Origin: Augochlora pura
Taxonomy: Eukaryota > Arthropoda > Insecta > Hymenoptera > Halictidae
Assembly: GCF_028453695.1 (NCBI RefSeq)
Contig: NC_135776.1
Location: 13,338,663-13,402,662, forward strand
Reading direction: 5' to 3'
Length of the DNA stretch: 64,000 nt
The notes beneath the pieces were generated by a model, which had not been told where the DNA came from, did not search any database, and saw nothing but the letters and a program-made list of their open reading frames with translations. The position numbers and the translations under genes were made by a program. Each line of letters starts with the position of its first letter. Position 1 is the first letter of the stretch. Positions 48,924-60,260 of the stretch are shown piece by piece.

Positions 48924-50497
48924 CAACCAATCTCTGATCTCGGCGTAGGAATCGTATAATGTCAGCAGATGTGTTAAAAAATGTGTCAAGGTTGAAAGGA
49001 GCACTAATAATTGCACGAACCATGAAGTTAGCATGTATGTCGATCACTAATGTACCGTTTTCCTTTAGCGTTTGGGTATTCTAGCGTGTCAAGACGCATC
49101 CGTGCACCGTAGGAACCGGCGCATTTGTATTCAGAAATACTGCGCCGGCAATTCGCGATCCGCGACAACACAAATATGCGCGAGGCACAATCGAATTACT
49201 TAATAAGCCACTTGTTGCAATAATCGAATGGAAATAAAGCCGAGGCGGCTCCGGCAGCGCGCGGGATTTAATAACGTACCAATGATTCGGGGTTTAATTT
49301 TGACATTCTCCGATGGAGTTGAAATGTGGTATGTTCTAAATCCACAATATCCGCCCCCGTAGCTACCCGAACACGGCATAATAACATCAGCTGCTACAAC
49401 TTCAATAGAACGCCGCAACGTCCTTGCGGTACGCTCCCCCCATTCCTAACGACGAACTTGAGTTTGGCAAATTGGGTTCTCGTCTAACAATCAACCACAT
49501 TCCGCAAACGTGTAACACGTCCGCCTGTGTGTACAATTCTGGGACAACTCTCCCCGAAGTATCAAGATCGAAGTATCGTATTACCATGGATCTATCCGAA
49601 TAATTTGATTATTTATGGTTCTTCGGACACACACTCGCGGCGGCGCAAGCTCGCGAGCGACGCTGATCGAATTTAGGAAATCGAGTTGTTCGGGGAGCTC
49701 GTGACACTTTGTTGTGATATAGTCTTTTTCTAGAATTCTCTTTAGGGCGTTCCTTCTCCTTTGATTTCTTCATATTCGTTTCTGTGATTTTCTCAGATTT
49801 TATTCAATCCTTGTTAGCACAATCTAGTCACGTTTTCTCTTTCTTAGAGTAGAATCGATCGTTTAAACTTTCCTTTATAACAGGGAGGAATATATAACAT
49901 TTCATTTATAAACTAGTTCGTCGCATATTCGAACAAGCTACTATAGTTTGAACAGATTTATTCGAGTGAATTGTTCACGAAAAAGTAGTTTGAAAATGTA
50001 TCGGCAATTATCTTCACGGGGAAATCGAATTGGAAAGTTTGCCATTACACGTTCCAGCTTGGTCAGTGTGTTTTCCTATTATATAGTGTTCTAACCTGCA
50101 ATCAACAGCGATAATTGTACGGTATAATTCATTTTCAGCAATTTCACTATTCGCTACGTATCAATTTGTCGACAAATTATCGTAACATCGTTAGCGCTGC
50201 ACGCTATGCTTCGAGAATACGAAGTTTAAGTACATTGTTTGATAGAACGTGAACGTGTGAAGTGCTATCGCGCATCGATGATAAACCAAACTTTCTTCCT
50301 GCAAAACTTCTATGACAATGTTCCATTTCTTTTAATATCTTTCGAGATACTGAGAAATATCACAATATTATTTAAACAATTCAATTCGAGGCGTCTGTTG
50401 CTACCAAAAGTATTCGGACACTAGTACAACTTTCACTTCCACGACATGTATTTAAATAAATGGACATTGAAAGACAGAATCCTTTACGGTATATTAA
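48924..50497. other. Non-coding stretch
   Basis: No supported feature; short open frames at 49200-49587 overlap and lack domains. Confidence 0.5.
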
Positions 50498-50852
50498 CAC
50501 TTTAACGACCGCACGTCTACGCGATCAAACGTCGCCAGGGGCCGGCAGTATTTTTGAAGAATTAATTTTAAAGAACTTTATTAAATTCACGAAAAAGTTA
50601 ACATAAAACAAAAAACAACAAAATTTAATCAAAAATTAAAAATAGGCGATAATTACCTATAATCAAAGACGTGACAATGAAATATGAAGCCAATAGCAAT
50701 ATCCACACTTGTTTACATTCATAAATTATCACACAAAGAGTGTGGTACTGGTCAACAACCTTCGGCGTCAGCATCACACACATGTTGTGTGAGCGGTCGG
50801 TAACGGTTGTTCCGGCTATCACACACATGCTGTGTGAGCGGTTGTTAAAGTG
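50498..50852. mobile_element. TTAA-flanked miniature element, family d-like
   Basis: Ends CACTTTAACGACCGC and GCGGTTGTTAAAGTG; TTAA at 50494-50497 and CTAA at 50853-50856. CACACA tgc TGTGTG (50822-50836) lies just inside the right end and a second, CACACA tgt TGTGTG (50777-50791), lies 45 bp further in, so the stem with its flank is duplicated. 355 bp, non-coding. Confidence 0.7.
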
Positions 50853-51877
50853 CTAACTAATAAGCTTACCAAGATTTCACTCTTTTTCTTATAGAATTTT
50901 TTACATTATAAAGACTTTTACATACGAAATTATTAAATGGATATCACGACTGAAGCATAAATTATAATACAAATGGCAGAAAGTCTGAATAAATCCAATC
51001 TTGTAGAAATTAGTGTTAAAGTATATAAAATTTACATATAAGGAATGAAGTATGGAATGTAAAGTATAAAAAGTATAAAGTATAATGTATAACGTTAAAT
51101 TATATTAAAGCACACTTTCGATTTAGTATACAAGGCTACTTACAGAATTGAAACAATACAACCAAATATTGAATTTTTACGCCATATAAGTATAACGACA
51201 AGTTATAAAATTAAGTTAATGTATATACCAGTTGCGTGCACTATATACTAGTATACTAGAATACTTTTAGCAATAACTGTTGCTCAATCACCTTAAAATA
51301 AATCGAAATAAATCTCGTTTATCTTCTACAATGAGAAAACGAGAATACTTTCGTAACAATATTGGATTACTTTAACGCAATTAAACTTCGATTCATTAAA
51401 AACTTCACAATACCGTGCACGCATTTCCAGCCGTCCAGATTAAAACCGAGAGAGATAACGATGATTCCGACAAAAACCGAAAAACAAACGCAATGTAAAA
51501 GTCACGGAATGGTGCAAAAATGTTCGGTTCATGACACATGGTTCCCTTAAAACTTTTTCCCTTCACGCCGCACGGAATATATTGAAGTAAAAAATTGGGC
51601 CATCAATTTCCGGGTCAAAATTACTTTAACAGCGAGGTTTTTAAAAAAAAAAAAAAAACTGTTCATCTATCCTGGCAGCGCCGTTGTAGGTGATAACTAT
51701 TACTTTCGCCGATTCTCCGCGAATTCAGCAACGCGGTGACTTTTCATGTCGATGCATCCCACATTTATCTGCGTGAAATTAGCAATTTGTTTGTTCGCAC
51801 TTGCAACGTTCGCGCTAAAAGGACATAAAAGTGAAAATAAAATGCTAAAATTATCTTTAGTAAAATTAGTATATATA

Positions 51878-51899
51878 TACTGAGATATATATCTCAGTA
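51878..51899. repeat. Perfect 22-bp palindrome
   Basis: TACTGAGATAT followed by its exact reverse complement, in an AT-rich patch. No terminal repeats around it. Confidence 0.8.
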
Positions 51900-53468
51900 C
51901 TATACAGAAATAAATATATGGTAACATATATTTTATTAATATATATTAGATCATAGTTCAAACATTAACAAAGAGCTCAGATAGAGAATTTAAAAAACAT
52001 CATACACTTCTTTTCTTTAGTCATTCGAACCTAATCGCAATCGTTGCAAAAATTCTCTTAGTACATTATCCGGTAAAGCAGTCTTTCTAAAATCATCTCA
52101 AAGAAGTCTAAGTCGTTTGGTCGCATTTTAAATAATTATTTCACTCGGAAGGCTGACCGAATATTTCGTGTGAACTGTGCGTCGGCGAAAAGTCACCAGG
52201 AACAGAGAAACACGCGTGAAAACACTGGGTTCTTAAGTCGGAAACGGGGTTTCAGCGCAGCGGATTACTAGTAAATGAGTTTCCGCTTAAAAATGCAATT
52301 TTCAGTGATGCCGCTATAAAAGTTTGCCTCCATGGAATTTCCAGACACCTCGTCTTCTGATCCAGGCCGCAGTAGCTTGTATTGAAGCTGATGGCTGGGA
52401 GCCTCGAGAACTCGAGGGGTAGACCGGGGAGATGGGAAAAATTTGTTCTGCTAATTCTGGCGACGTTTATTCTCCGTAAGCTAACAGCTCCGCGAGAAGC
52501 AGAATAACGTGTTAATTAGGGAGCCCGGTTAATTGTGTTTCGAGTTTTTCAACGCGGCACGATTTCGTAACACCGCGATAGAACTAGTGAAACGATGCTT
52601 CCCCCCTCCCCCTCGCGAGAACGGAACAAGACCTGATCGATAACAGCTAAATCCAGGGTCCCGCGTCTTTGTCGAATATTTCATGATTCCGACACGCGAA
52701 ACGTCATCGTTTCATTTCCTCGCTTCATGTATTAACCATAAATGCAATTTTATGCGATCATGTCGCGAAACCAAGCGACGACAGCTTTAGAACGTTCAAA
52801 ATAACGGACGAAAATCCACTGCACGCTCCGCAATTTGCTGCGGACGTCCGTCCACACCTGTCTAAATACGTATCAACATACTCTGACATATATCCGACAA
52901 ATTTGTTGGGAATTGTTTATTACTTAAACCGGTTCCCTTTACTTAAATTTACAAGAAGGTTCTTCCGAAAGGCATAGTAGACATAAAATAAAAAAGTATT
53001 ATTTCTACTATTATTATAATTACTCTAACTACAATATAATGCTAGAATGGATAATGTATCACAACAATAATAATAGTACTGAAGTCGATTTCAATGCCAC
53101 AGTTTATTAAACTTATATTTAGTGCAGTCTGGGTCACATTTTCAAGCGACATGATCGGCAGAAGTGTATTTAGTTATCTCATAATTTCTTTCTGGTTTTT
53201 TGTTGACCTCGGTGAGATGATTGAAAACTGACGATACTGTGTACCAATGCCAATATCTAAAAATATTGCTCGCGTGTCATAAATTTGTCAGATTTCTACG
53301 GCAATCAGTTGACAGTGAAAGACTGCGACACAGTACTGGGGCAGGGGGGAGGGGGATACTGTATGTTCTGGTTTTTTTAGCTATAAGGATAACCGAGCTA
53401 TCGTGTGCGAATACATATACATATATGCACGTGATGGAATCCTAGTGACGCGTGAGAGTTATTCAAAG

Positions 53469-53503
<35 letters not shown>
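53469..53503. repeat. GA microsatellite
   Basis: About 17 GA repeats with one interruption (AAA at 53483-53485). Confidence 0.95.
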
Positions 53504-54080
53504 TTAGCCACGAGCATTATTTTTATTTCAACTACTATTTTATAACAAGCATATACACACATGTATAAATACATAAGTCTGGCCATTTGGTACTTTCAGT
53601 AAAATTTGATATATTATGAGCAGTTTTTAATTATATATTATATATATTAATTGTTAATATAATATAATAATAATATAACACCGATATAGTATACTACTTA
53701 CATTTTATTACGTATATAATATATCAAGTTTTAGTTAAAATATCAAATGGCCAAAGAGAGGAGCAGACGAAAAACAGATCACTAAAGACCACGTTAAAGA
53801 AAGCTGTGCTTCGATACGTATCGTAGTATTTGCGAAAGGATTACTCTCGACCAATCGATAAGTGGAAAACGATTCCATCTGCGTCGCAAGGTTATCGAAT
53901 TGTTTGTTATTGTTCGATTTTTTTCTCGTTTCTCTCGTGGCCGGAATTTCTCGCCAGCGTCGGCAAGCATTTTCAATCTCCCAGTTATTGACGCATCCGA
54001 GCGAATCGTCGTTTGTAAATGGATGTTTAAAGCGCCCTCGTCCGGTGTCGTTTCACGCATACCAACGGGGACATCATTGT

Positions 54081-54204
54081 CGGAATTATAAATTCTTACG
54101 GATGTCGATAACGGCACGCCGTTGTGTCAGAATTATTGGCAGTATACCTTTCTTCGGCATCTCGAAAAGGATCGCGTACCAGCATTCTTATTCATGAACG
54201 AGCG
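54081..54204. repeat. Diverged repeat pair B, copy 1
   Basis: Shares GAATTATAAATTCTT at the start, the CGTCGATA/TGTCGATA block and TTATTCATGAA at the end with 58048-58160, in order and orientation, about 4 kb apart. Open frames cross it but no domain is seen. Identity unknown. Confidence 0.5.
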
Positions 54205-54470
54205 TCACGAGATCGAGCGAGTTTCATTTAGTCGAATCTGCCGTAGATGATTCCCCACTAAAAATTCCTTTTGCTCGGATGCAATTCACTCTCTATAAAC
54301 ATGTGTACTATTTATCTACATTATCGGAGTGTATCGATTTTTTACCAAAGGAGCTGGAAGTCTTGTCCTGTAATTCTGGTACATACATACACAAAGTTTG
54401 AAAGAATATTTTTAATTGTATATTAAAGCATTCGATATTTTTATCACTTCATATTAGAAATAATGAAAAA

Positions 54471-54655
54471 TAGAAATGTATTTATATATTTTTATTTTTA
54501 TAGAAATGTATTTATATATTTCTATTTTTATAGAAATGTATTTATATATTTCTATTTTTATAGAAATGTATTTATATACTTCTATTTTTTAGAAATGTAT
54601 TTATATATTTCTATTTTTATAGAAATATATTTATATACTTCTATTTTTATATTTT
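54471..54655. repeat. 30-bp minisatellite, about six copies
   Basis: Unit TTTATATATTTCTATTTTTA plus TAGAAATGTA. Three perfect-length units, then one of 29 bp and two more diverged. Because the unit is a multiple of three, the plus-strand frame reads as a repeated ten-residue peptide rich in Phe, Ile and Tyr; this is a side effect and not evidence of a gene. Confidence 0.9.
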
Positions 54656-54660
54656 CTTAT

Positions 54661-56189
54661 CTTCTCGTTAGATTTCGGTAATCGTGTAACAGTTGCTCTA
54701 ATGTATTTTACTACTCGTTTCGCATTAACACGTTCGCGGTAACCTATATCGCATGGATTCGCCTGAAACGTAATTGTTTCCTCAAACGTCAGTTCTGCTT
54801 CGTCGTCGTCGGGGCCGTCTCATCGAACATTAATTCACTGAATCCGCGAGGATTTGCGTGATCGGAAATACACGGAAGTGATTTTCTGTCAGTGTCTTCA
54901 TGACGTACTGCAGTTTGATTTGGATCCGTGGAGCAGCGTCGAAACGTCACCCCTTAAGGTTCAACTTTATTTTCGGAAGTAGCAGGCAACGCATTGAGCT
55001 TGGCCCAGAACCGCGGCGGTATAGGGGATGATTGACATATTCGCAGATATCCAAAAATTGCTCCGCGACGATGGACGCATGCGTGACATTCCGAATCAGC
55101 TCGGTCGGTAAAGCTTCCTGCCACCTTTCGTGACGCACACTGAGATTCTAGCTATCTGCTCAGGCGAAATAATTTTCAAGTAGACTCAAACTATTGTAAT
55201 CCGGACTATAATAACAACAATCGAATATTTATAATGATATTAATCATTCTAGTTTGTTATTGAACAGTTCACCCACGATATTCGTTTTATTTGCTTCATG
55301 CTAAGATGTTCGTAACTTACCCCACTCACTCCTATAGAGAATTCGTTTAATAAGTTTGTTCACCGGACAAATACTGTAATAACAATTGCTGCAACATATG
55401 CTTGTTATTTATAACGGAGCACCCCGAAATAGTTACTTTCAGTGCTTCGCAACTTCAGCATTAAATATTTGTTTTCTAAAGGAAGCTTTCCTTAGTTTCC
55501 ATTGCCTGAAATCCAACAAAATTGACTCGAACAATTTTTCCATTGCACAGAGATTCATAGTCCAATGATAACAGTGCCAACACCCTGAATAATTTGCTCT
55601 TAATTTTTCAGTATTTCCATTCTACAGTTTCGTAGAGGCTGATTGTCCACAATGCTCTTCACCATGAAATGACGTTTCCCTACTATTGAAACGTCTGCGC
55701 GACCCGTAGGTCCGCGCTCGTATTGACAGATTCCTTCAACATTTTATGTTCCCGCTTCTGACTTGCCAAAATTCCGGGCACCGTCTCATGCAAATTTGTT
55801 ATTCATTCGCGTCGGTCACTTTAGCAGGTCTACGAGATCGAAAGACAATACCGACGCGATGTTACAAAATAATATAGATCAAATGGACGGCCTCTCGCGC
55901 CGTACTATGACGTCCTAAGCAATAATTCATAGGAAGAATGTATGTACAGGGTGAACTGTTGCATTTCAGATATCTATATAATTTTTAACGATACTAATAG
56001 AATATTTAATTGACAATGGTTATACTATTTTTACTTATACTATTTTATTTCATACACACTAATATTTGCGCCATTTCTTCTCGCCATTCACCCCTCTGAT
56101 TATAGTTATTTTTAGTAGTAATAATAGTAGTCACAGTTTCGAAAATTTTGAGTTCATGTTCTATATATTTAATATTATTATATTATATA
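54661..56189. other. Non-coding stretch
   Basis: A minus-strand open frame at 54947-55138 is preceded by an AG acceptor-like site but has no recognised domain. TTAACACGTTCGCGGTAACC at 54725 may be a lone end of a family d element. Confidence 0.45.
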
Positions 56190-56404
56190 TTAGGTCTACC
56201 GGAAAGTTCTGTCTGCGAAGTGAAAGAATATAATAAATTTTTCATACATTTAAGAATATTTATTATATAATTTAATTTCGTTACCTATGATCTCTAGCGT
56301 GATAAAAAGTAAATAAAATTTATAAAAAATATATGTCTCAAATGAACATATTATGCATACTTATTAAAACTCGATTATCTAACAGAACTTTCTGGTAGAC
56401 CTAA
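56190..56404. mobile_element. Mariner-type miniature element
   Basis: Ends TTAGGTCTACCGGAAAGTTC and (reverse strand) TTAGGTCTACCAGAAAGTTC, followed by TGT, with TA at 56188-56189 and 56405-56406. Such ends belong to a mariner family distinct from the one at 42403. 215 bp, AT-rich, non-coding; the fragment at 20184 is its relative. Confidence 0.85.
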
Positions 56405-56406
56405 TA

Positions 56407-56995
56407 ATATTATACTATTGAGTACAACTATATATTGTAAATAATCTCAAAAATAAATGTTGACAGTAAGCGATGCTAATCTTAATATGGAACAACACTT
56501 TGTTTTAATAATGAGAAAAATATGATTTACGCCACTGTATTACTTTGACCCCCTCGCAAGTGTCGCGGTATCTCGCGACGTTTGGCTGTGTTGGATCCGG
56601 TTTGAGCGGAGCATTCCAATTCCCGGAAGTTTTAGATAGCACCGCGTACATGGACGCAGCGAAGGAAATATGTCAGGCATCAGCGTAGAATTGGTTTCAT
56701 TCAATTTTCACCACTGGAAACAAAACTGTGACAGTCGCGGTAAACTTTTTAACTCGTCCTGCAACGCTGCCGTGTATACAGGGTAGCCCAAAGAAAAGCT
56801 TGGGAACTGTTTCTTGCGCAACCACGGCGAACGTCAGTTTCGTGTTTTCGAAATTGAAAGAAGAAGGAACTGGTCCTGTGGCCTGCCATATCTTCTTCTG
56901 ATATCGCTGCTGACAATGGAGACCTGTTTCTGTTCCTTTTTACAGTTTGCATTAGCCCATTGTGCTACGATTTATTTCATAGCTGCTCTAATTAA
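56407..56995. other. Non-coding stretch
   Basis: TACAGGGTAGCCCAAAG at about 56778 resembles the end of a dispersed element, but no partner end was found. Confidence 0.4.
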
Positions 56996-57687
56996 CCCCT
57001 TGCGCTATGATTCCTTTCGTGCTGTGTTAATTAGCATTTATTATCAATATAATTGAAGAATCAATGTGCGATCGTGTTTTGCCAGTGCACGTGGTGGGTA
57101 CGTTTGTCTGTGATCTTCTCTTGTTGAGTCCGTTGGGTGTGCCCGGTCTGTTGCGGATATTCGGCCATGTGGTGCGAACGCGTCTCTTAACCCTTTGCAC
57201 TCGAGTGGTGACTCTGAGTCACCACTAAAATTGTTCTGTTGCCTAATAAAATGATATTTATAGCAACTATGTATAATTTTAGTAAAATTGTTAAAAATGA
57301 AAGTGTTGGTATGAATCACAAGAGTTAATTTGGTATATATATAAAAGGCACATCATTATTTAAAATGTAAATATGTACATCAGAAAAATGATTTCAGATT
57401 TAAAGTTAAAATGGCTTCGATTGCAAAGGGTTAATTGTGCTGTATATTTCTTTCTTTAAACGTTTATATTAAATAGTTGATTTATAGACACATGTGTATT
57501 TCATTAATAACTCATGTGTACGGAGCTCGCTGAGACTAAATTACAACAATTTATTTTCGATTCTGTACTTTGATAACAGAAGAATGAAATTTGGTTTCGA
57601 TTTGAAATAGATTAGTAAAATTCATATTTAGTAGATCGTGCATGAAATCTTTATCACGAGTCTGACTCGTTATTATAGTCCAAGGGG
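56996..57687. mobile_element. TTAA-flanked miniature element, family b, carrying a nested element
   Basis: Ends CCCCTTGCGCTATGATTCC and AGTCCAAGGGG; TTAA at 56992-56995 and 57688-57691. ACGAGTC t GACTCGT (57656-57670) lies just inside the right end. A complete family a element (57191-57430) is inserted in it. Without the insert it is about 450 bp, longer than the other family b copies. Confidence 0.8.
57191..57430. mobile_element. TTAA-flanked miniature element, family a, nested
   Basis: Ends CCCTTTGCACTCGAG and TTGCAAAGGG; TTAA at 57187-57190 and 57431-57434. The best-preserved stem of the window lies just inside the left end: AGTGGTGACTC and its exact reverse complement around a single T (57204-57226). 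Inserted within the family b element 56996-57687. Non-coding, 240 bp. Confidence 0.9.
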
Positions 57688-57691
57688 TTAA

Positions 57692-58519
57692 CATTCGTCT
57701 GCTACTAATCATCCGACTTTATATGTATATCTGTCTTTCGTAAAATTGCAATTAAGCGTACAAGAAAACAACGAATTAATAATTTCAGATTTAGTATTCT
57801 AAAAACACAATGCGTCGAAGCTTTATTTCTCGCATCGCGTGGAAAGGTTATTATTGCCTGAAAAATCATTTCTTTGCGGATGTTATAGTTGCGCGGCAAC
57901 GACAAAGACGATAACGGCAACGAAGATAGATGCGGTCAGAAGTTCAGTAATCTACGACAGGTCGGTTATTGGTTTCGGGGATAATAATATTTCGTTCGGC
58001 GTATTCTATTTATTGCTACCACGATTTCATAGAGTTGAACCGCACCGCGGGAATTATAAATTCTTCCATACGTCGATAGCGGTTTCGTTTCGTTGGAATT
58101 GCTGGCAGGCTGCCTTCAATGGAGATCTCCTCGGATCTCCTTTATTCATGAATCCATTCATTGTATGGAAATCAACTAGAACGCGATAGCGATTAAACAC
58201 TCTCAAGAACGCCTCGCTGGAATGGCTCTGTTTTTCCATTATTGCAAAAGCACTCGGAGTTTCTTATCTGTCAATGCATCGCCCCGCTCTGAATTTCTCA
58301 AATAAATTTGACACGTCCGGCGTTGGAACGGAACGGTCTTTAAAAGCACGAAAGCTCGCGAGCAGACCGGTCGAATGTAAATCTCGGGGAAGTGCTAATT
58401 TTCCAAGGGAATCGCAAGTTATTTTCGCTTTACGAGATTTAATAGCTCAACCCGATCGTATTTTAAATTAGAATATTTCCGATTGTTCAGGAGTTTTATT
58501 ATATTTATTGTTTGCTTAA
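57692..58519. other. Non-coding stretch
   Basis: Holds copy 2 of diverged repeat pair B. Open frames of 61-116 codons overlap on both strands and lack domains. Confidence 0.45.
58048..58160. repeat. Diverged repeat pair B, copy 2
   Basis: See 54081-54204. Matching blocks are GAATTATAAATTCTT, CGTCGATA and TTTATTCATGAA. Confidence 0.5.
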
Positions 58520-58715
58520 CCTCTTGGGCACGGCGCGCCATTATAGTGGCTTTCGCGGATGTTTCGCGCTTTACGCAATTGTATTATTCATTATTAAAGT
58601 AAACGATTAAAGTGAAAGTGTATATGTCCAATACATTAAGAAAAGAATAAATATATATATGGTAATTTAGTTATGAAAAGTTTCATTCGCGCCAAATCCA
58701 GCCGTGCCTAAGAGG
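58520..58715. mobile_element. TTAA-flanked miniature element, family e
   Basis: Ends CCTCTTGGGCACGGCGCG and CAGCCGTGCCTAAGAGG; TTAA at 58516-58519 and 58716-58719. GCCATTATAGTGGC (58537-58550) lies just inside the left end, one base off the perfect palindrome of the copy at 10001. 196 bp, non-coding. Confidence 0.85.
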
Positions 58716-58719
58716 TTAA

Positions 58720-59106
58720 TAATTAAAAATAGCAGAGACGATAAATCCAAAACTATTGTACTTTTTTAGGCGAACCTGTTGGCATAAGTAAAATACTGTG
58801 ACTATAACGACTGTTGGCAACACGAGTGACGGTGTTAAGTACGTAAAGAAGCGAAAACAAAGTTTAGGAAAGGAATACATTCTTGCCAGCTGCATAGTCT
58901 CTTGCAATTTAAATTTCTACCATTTCCGACTTAACTTCCAGCTGAAAATTCTACATAAATTCTGGAAGAGTTTCAGTTCTCTTTTAATTGGAATTCCAAA
59001 AACGATCTTCGGAAGAGGGGCACTATCCGCTAAGACTTCTATCCAAAATCTGATTAAAGATGACAGATTTTTAATCAGCAAAGAATTATTACAATATATA
59101 ATTTAG
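58720..59106. other. Non-coding stretch between two miniature elements
   Basis: An open frame of 102 codons (58798-59106) ends at the left flank of the next element. No domain recognised. Confidence 0.4.
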
Positions 59107-59243
59107 CCCTTTGCACCCGAAGATAATTCAATTCGAAAACAATGACGATTGTTTTAGTCTACTTGAATAATGTAAAAATTCTTTTAAAAAATAGTACAAC
59201 AATTTTTAGTGCCGTCTTTGAGTCGTCAATTCAGAGCAGAGGG
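59107..59243. mobile_element. Miniature element, family a, shortened
   Basis: Begins CCCTTTGCACCCGAAG and ends GAGCAGAGGG; flanks TTAG (59103-59106) and TTAA (59244-59247). At 137 bp it is about 100 bp shorter than other family a copies, with the deletion in the interior. The stem region near the right end is eroded. Confidence 0.65.
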
Positions 59244-59247
59244 TTAA

Positions 59248-59791
59248 CAATTCTTTTCCAAATATTGTAAAGAAATTTCTTTTCTTTTCTCGAGTTATCC
59301 AACATCATTGCCACCTCTTCGTACATCATAATGTGTATTTTCCATGGATAAATTGATTTTTAAATGACACATGTGACCGACTATTATTTTTCTATTTCTC
59401 TGGGAAACAGTCGGTCGTCCATTTAAGAGGTTTCAATAGATAAAGTTCAGTCGAACAGACATTGTTAATATGTATAAACTTGCCAATATTTGCCGACAAT
59501 ATTAAATAATACTTAATAATAATACGTACATTCGAGGTACGCGTTATTTTATGGAAAAAAGATTAACCGAATGCAATTATACGACCGAATTGAACGGACT
59601 CGTACAAAGTCCGTTCGAGAAACAGCGTTCCCATGGTTTCTCCATGGGCGACGTTGCTATAATATGGTCCAAGGAAAGCCGCTTGTAGAACCGGAGCTTT
59701 CATTGTAAATTGGTATTCGCGGATCGAAGACGCTGTAACATTTTACTGCAAACGAAACGAGGATCTCGGTGAAAAGGGAATGCAAACTCAC
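59248..59791. other. Likely start of a long intron (minus strand)
   Basis: Lies just downstream, on the minus strand, of the donor of the signal-peptide exon. No second exon was recognised. Confidence 0.35.
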
Positions 59792-59861
59792 CGGTTTGAT
59801 GGGAAAGAAACGTGATCAACGACAGGGCGACGCACAGCCATCTTCCCGGATGCTCCCTCAT
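59792..59861 (-). CDS. First coding exon encoding a signal peptide
   Basis: On the minus strand ATG at 59861 opens 23 codons plus one base, ending ACCG|GTGAGT, a canonical splice donor (phase 1). The peptide has a charged start (MREHPGR), a hydrophobic core (WLCVALSLITFLS) and a polar end (SHQTG), the three parts of a signal peptide. An in-frame TAA lies 33 codons upstream (59961-59963) with no other ATG between, so the start is well placed; position -3 is A. The protein would be secreted or on the cell surface. Which gene cannot be told; a short signal-peptide exon before a very long intron is common in insect immunoglobulin-domain and other neural surface proteins, but that is inference. 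Later exons should lie at lower coordinates. Confidence 0.55.
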
Positions 59862-60260
59862 GCTGTCGCTCGCTTGGTCTCCAGAAATTCTTGGTGTCGA
59901 TTCCTCTTCTCGCGCGGGAGCGTGAACGAGCGTGAACGAGCGTTCCGCGCTTCGACCTCTTTATCAGTTACTCGGAGAGATCGAAGTAAACCGTGAAACG
60001 AGGATCCACATCCACCCACATCACTGTCATGCTGTTCCCCAGTTTATCTTCGCACCGTACGCAAACTTCGGCCCGGAACCATAACTAATCGAGACTTTGC
60101 AATTCAATCGGGCACCGACACGCTGATTCCGTTCGATCGGCTTCGGCCGGCTTGCTCCGCCGGTTTCTTAGTCGGCCGCAGGGAGGAGTGCGATCCGCCG
60201 TCGACGCCGCCGCCGCGTAATCACCAGCAGCGAGACTCTTTAAATGTTGTTAGAGGACAC
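59862..60260 (-). promoter_or_regulatory. Candidate 5' leader and promoter region of the signal-peptide gene
   Basis: GC-rich DNA directly upstream of the start codon. On the minus strand it contains short upstream frames: one starting MVPGRSLRT (12 codons) and one starting MTVMWVDVDP (20 codons). CGTGAACGAG is repeated twice at about 59921-59940. No TATA box was seen; CpG-rich TATA-less promoters are common in Hymenoptera. The transcription start and any leader introns cannot be placed. Confidence 0.35.

Larger units (their letters stand above)
50857..54470. other. Non-coding stretch
   Basis: AT-rich. Contains a perfect 22-bp palindrome (51878-51899), a GA microsatellite (53469) and one member of a diverged repeat pair (54081). 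A G-rich run lies at 53338-53356. Confidence 0.5.

Noticed and set aside
53338..53356. G-rich run as a quadruplex
   Set aside because: Only three clear runs of G; no promoter or conserved context.
54947..55138. Minus-strand open frame as an exon of the signal-peptide gene
   Set aside because: An AG lies upstream, but the sequence matches no domain and phase could not be confirmed.
55946..55960. TACAGGGTGAAC as an end of the CAGGGTGTC element
   Set aside because: Only seven bases shared and no partner end nearby.
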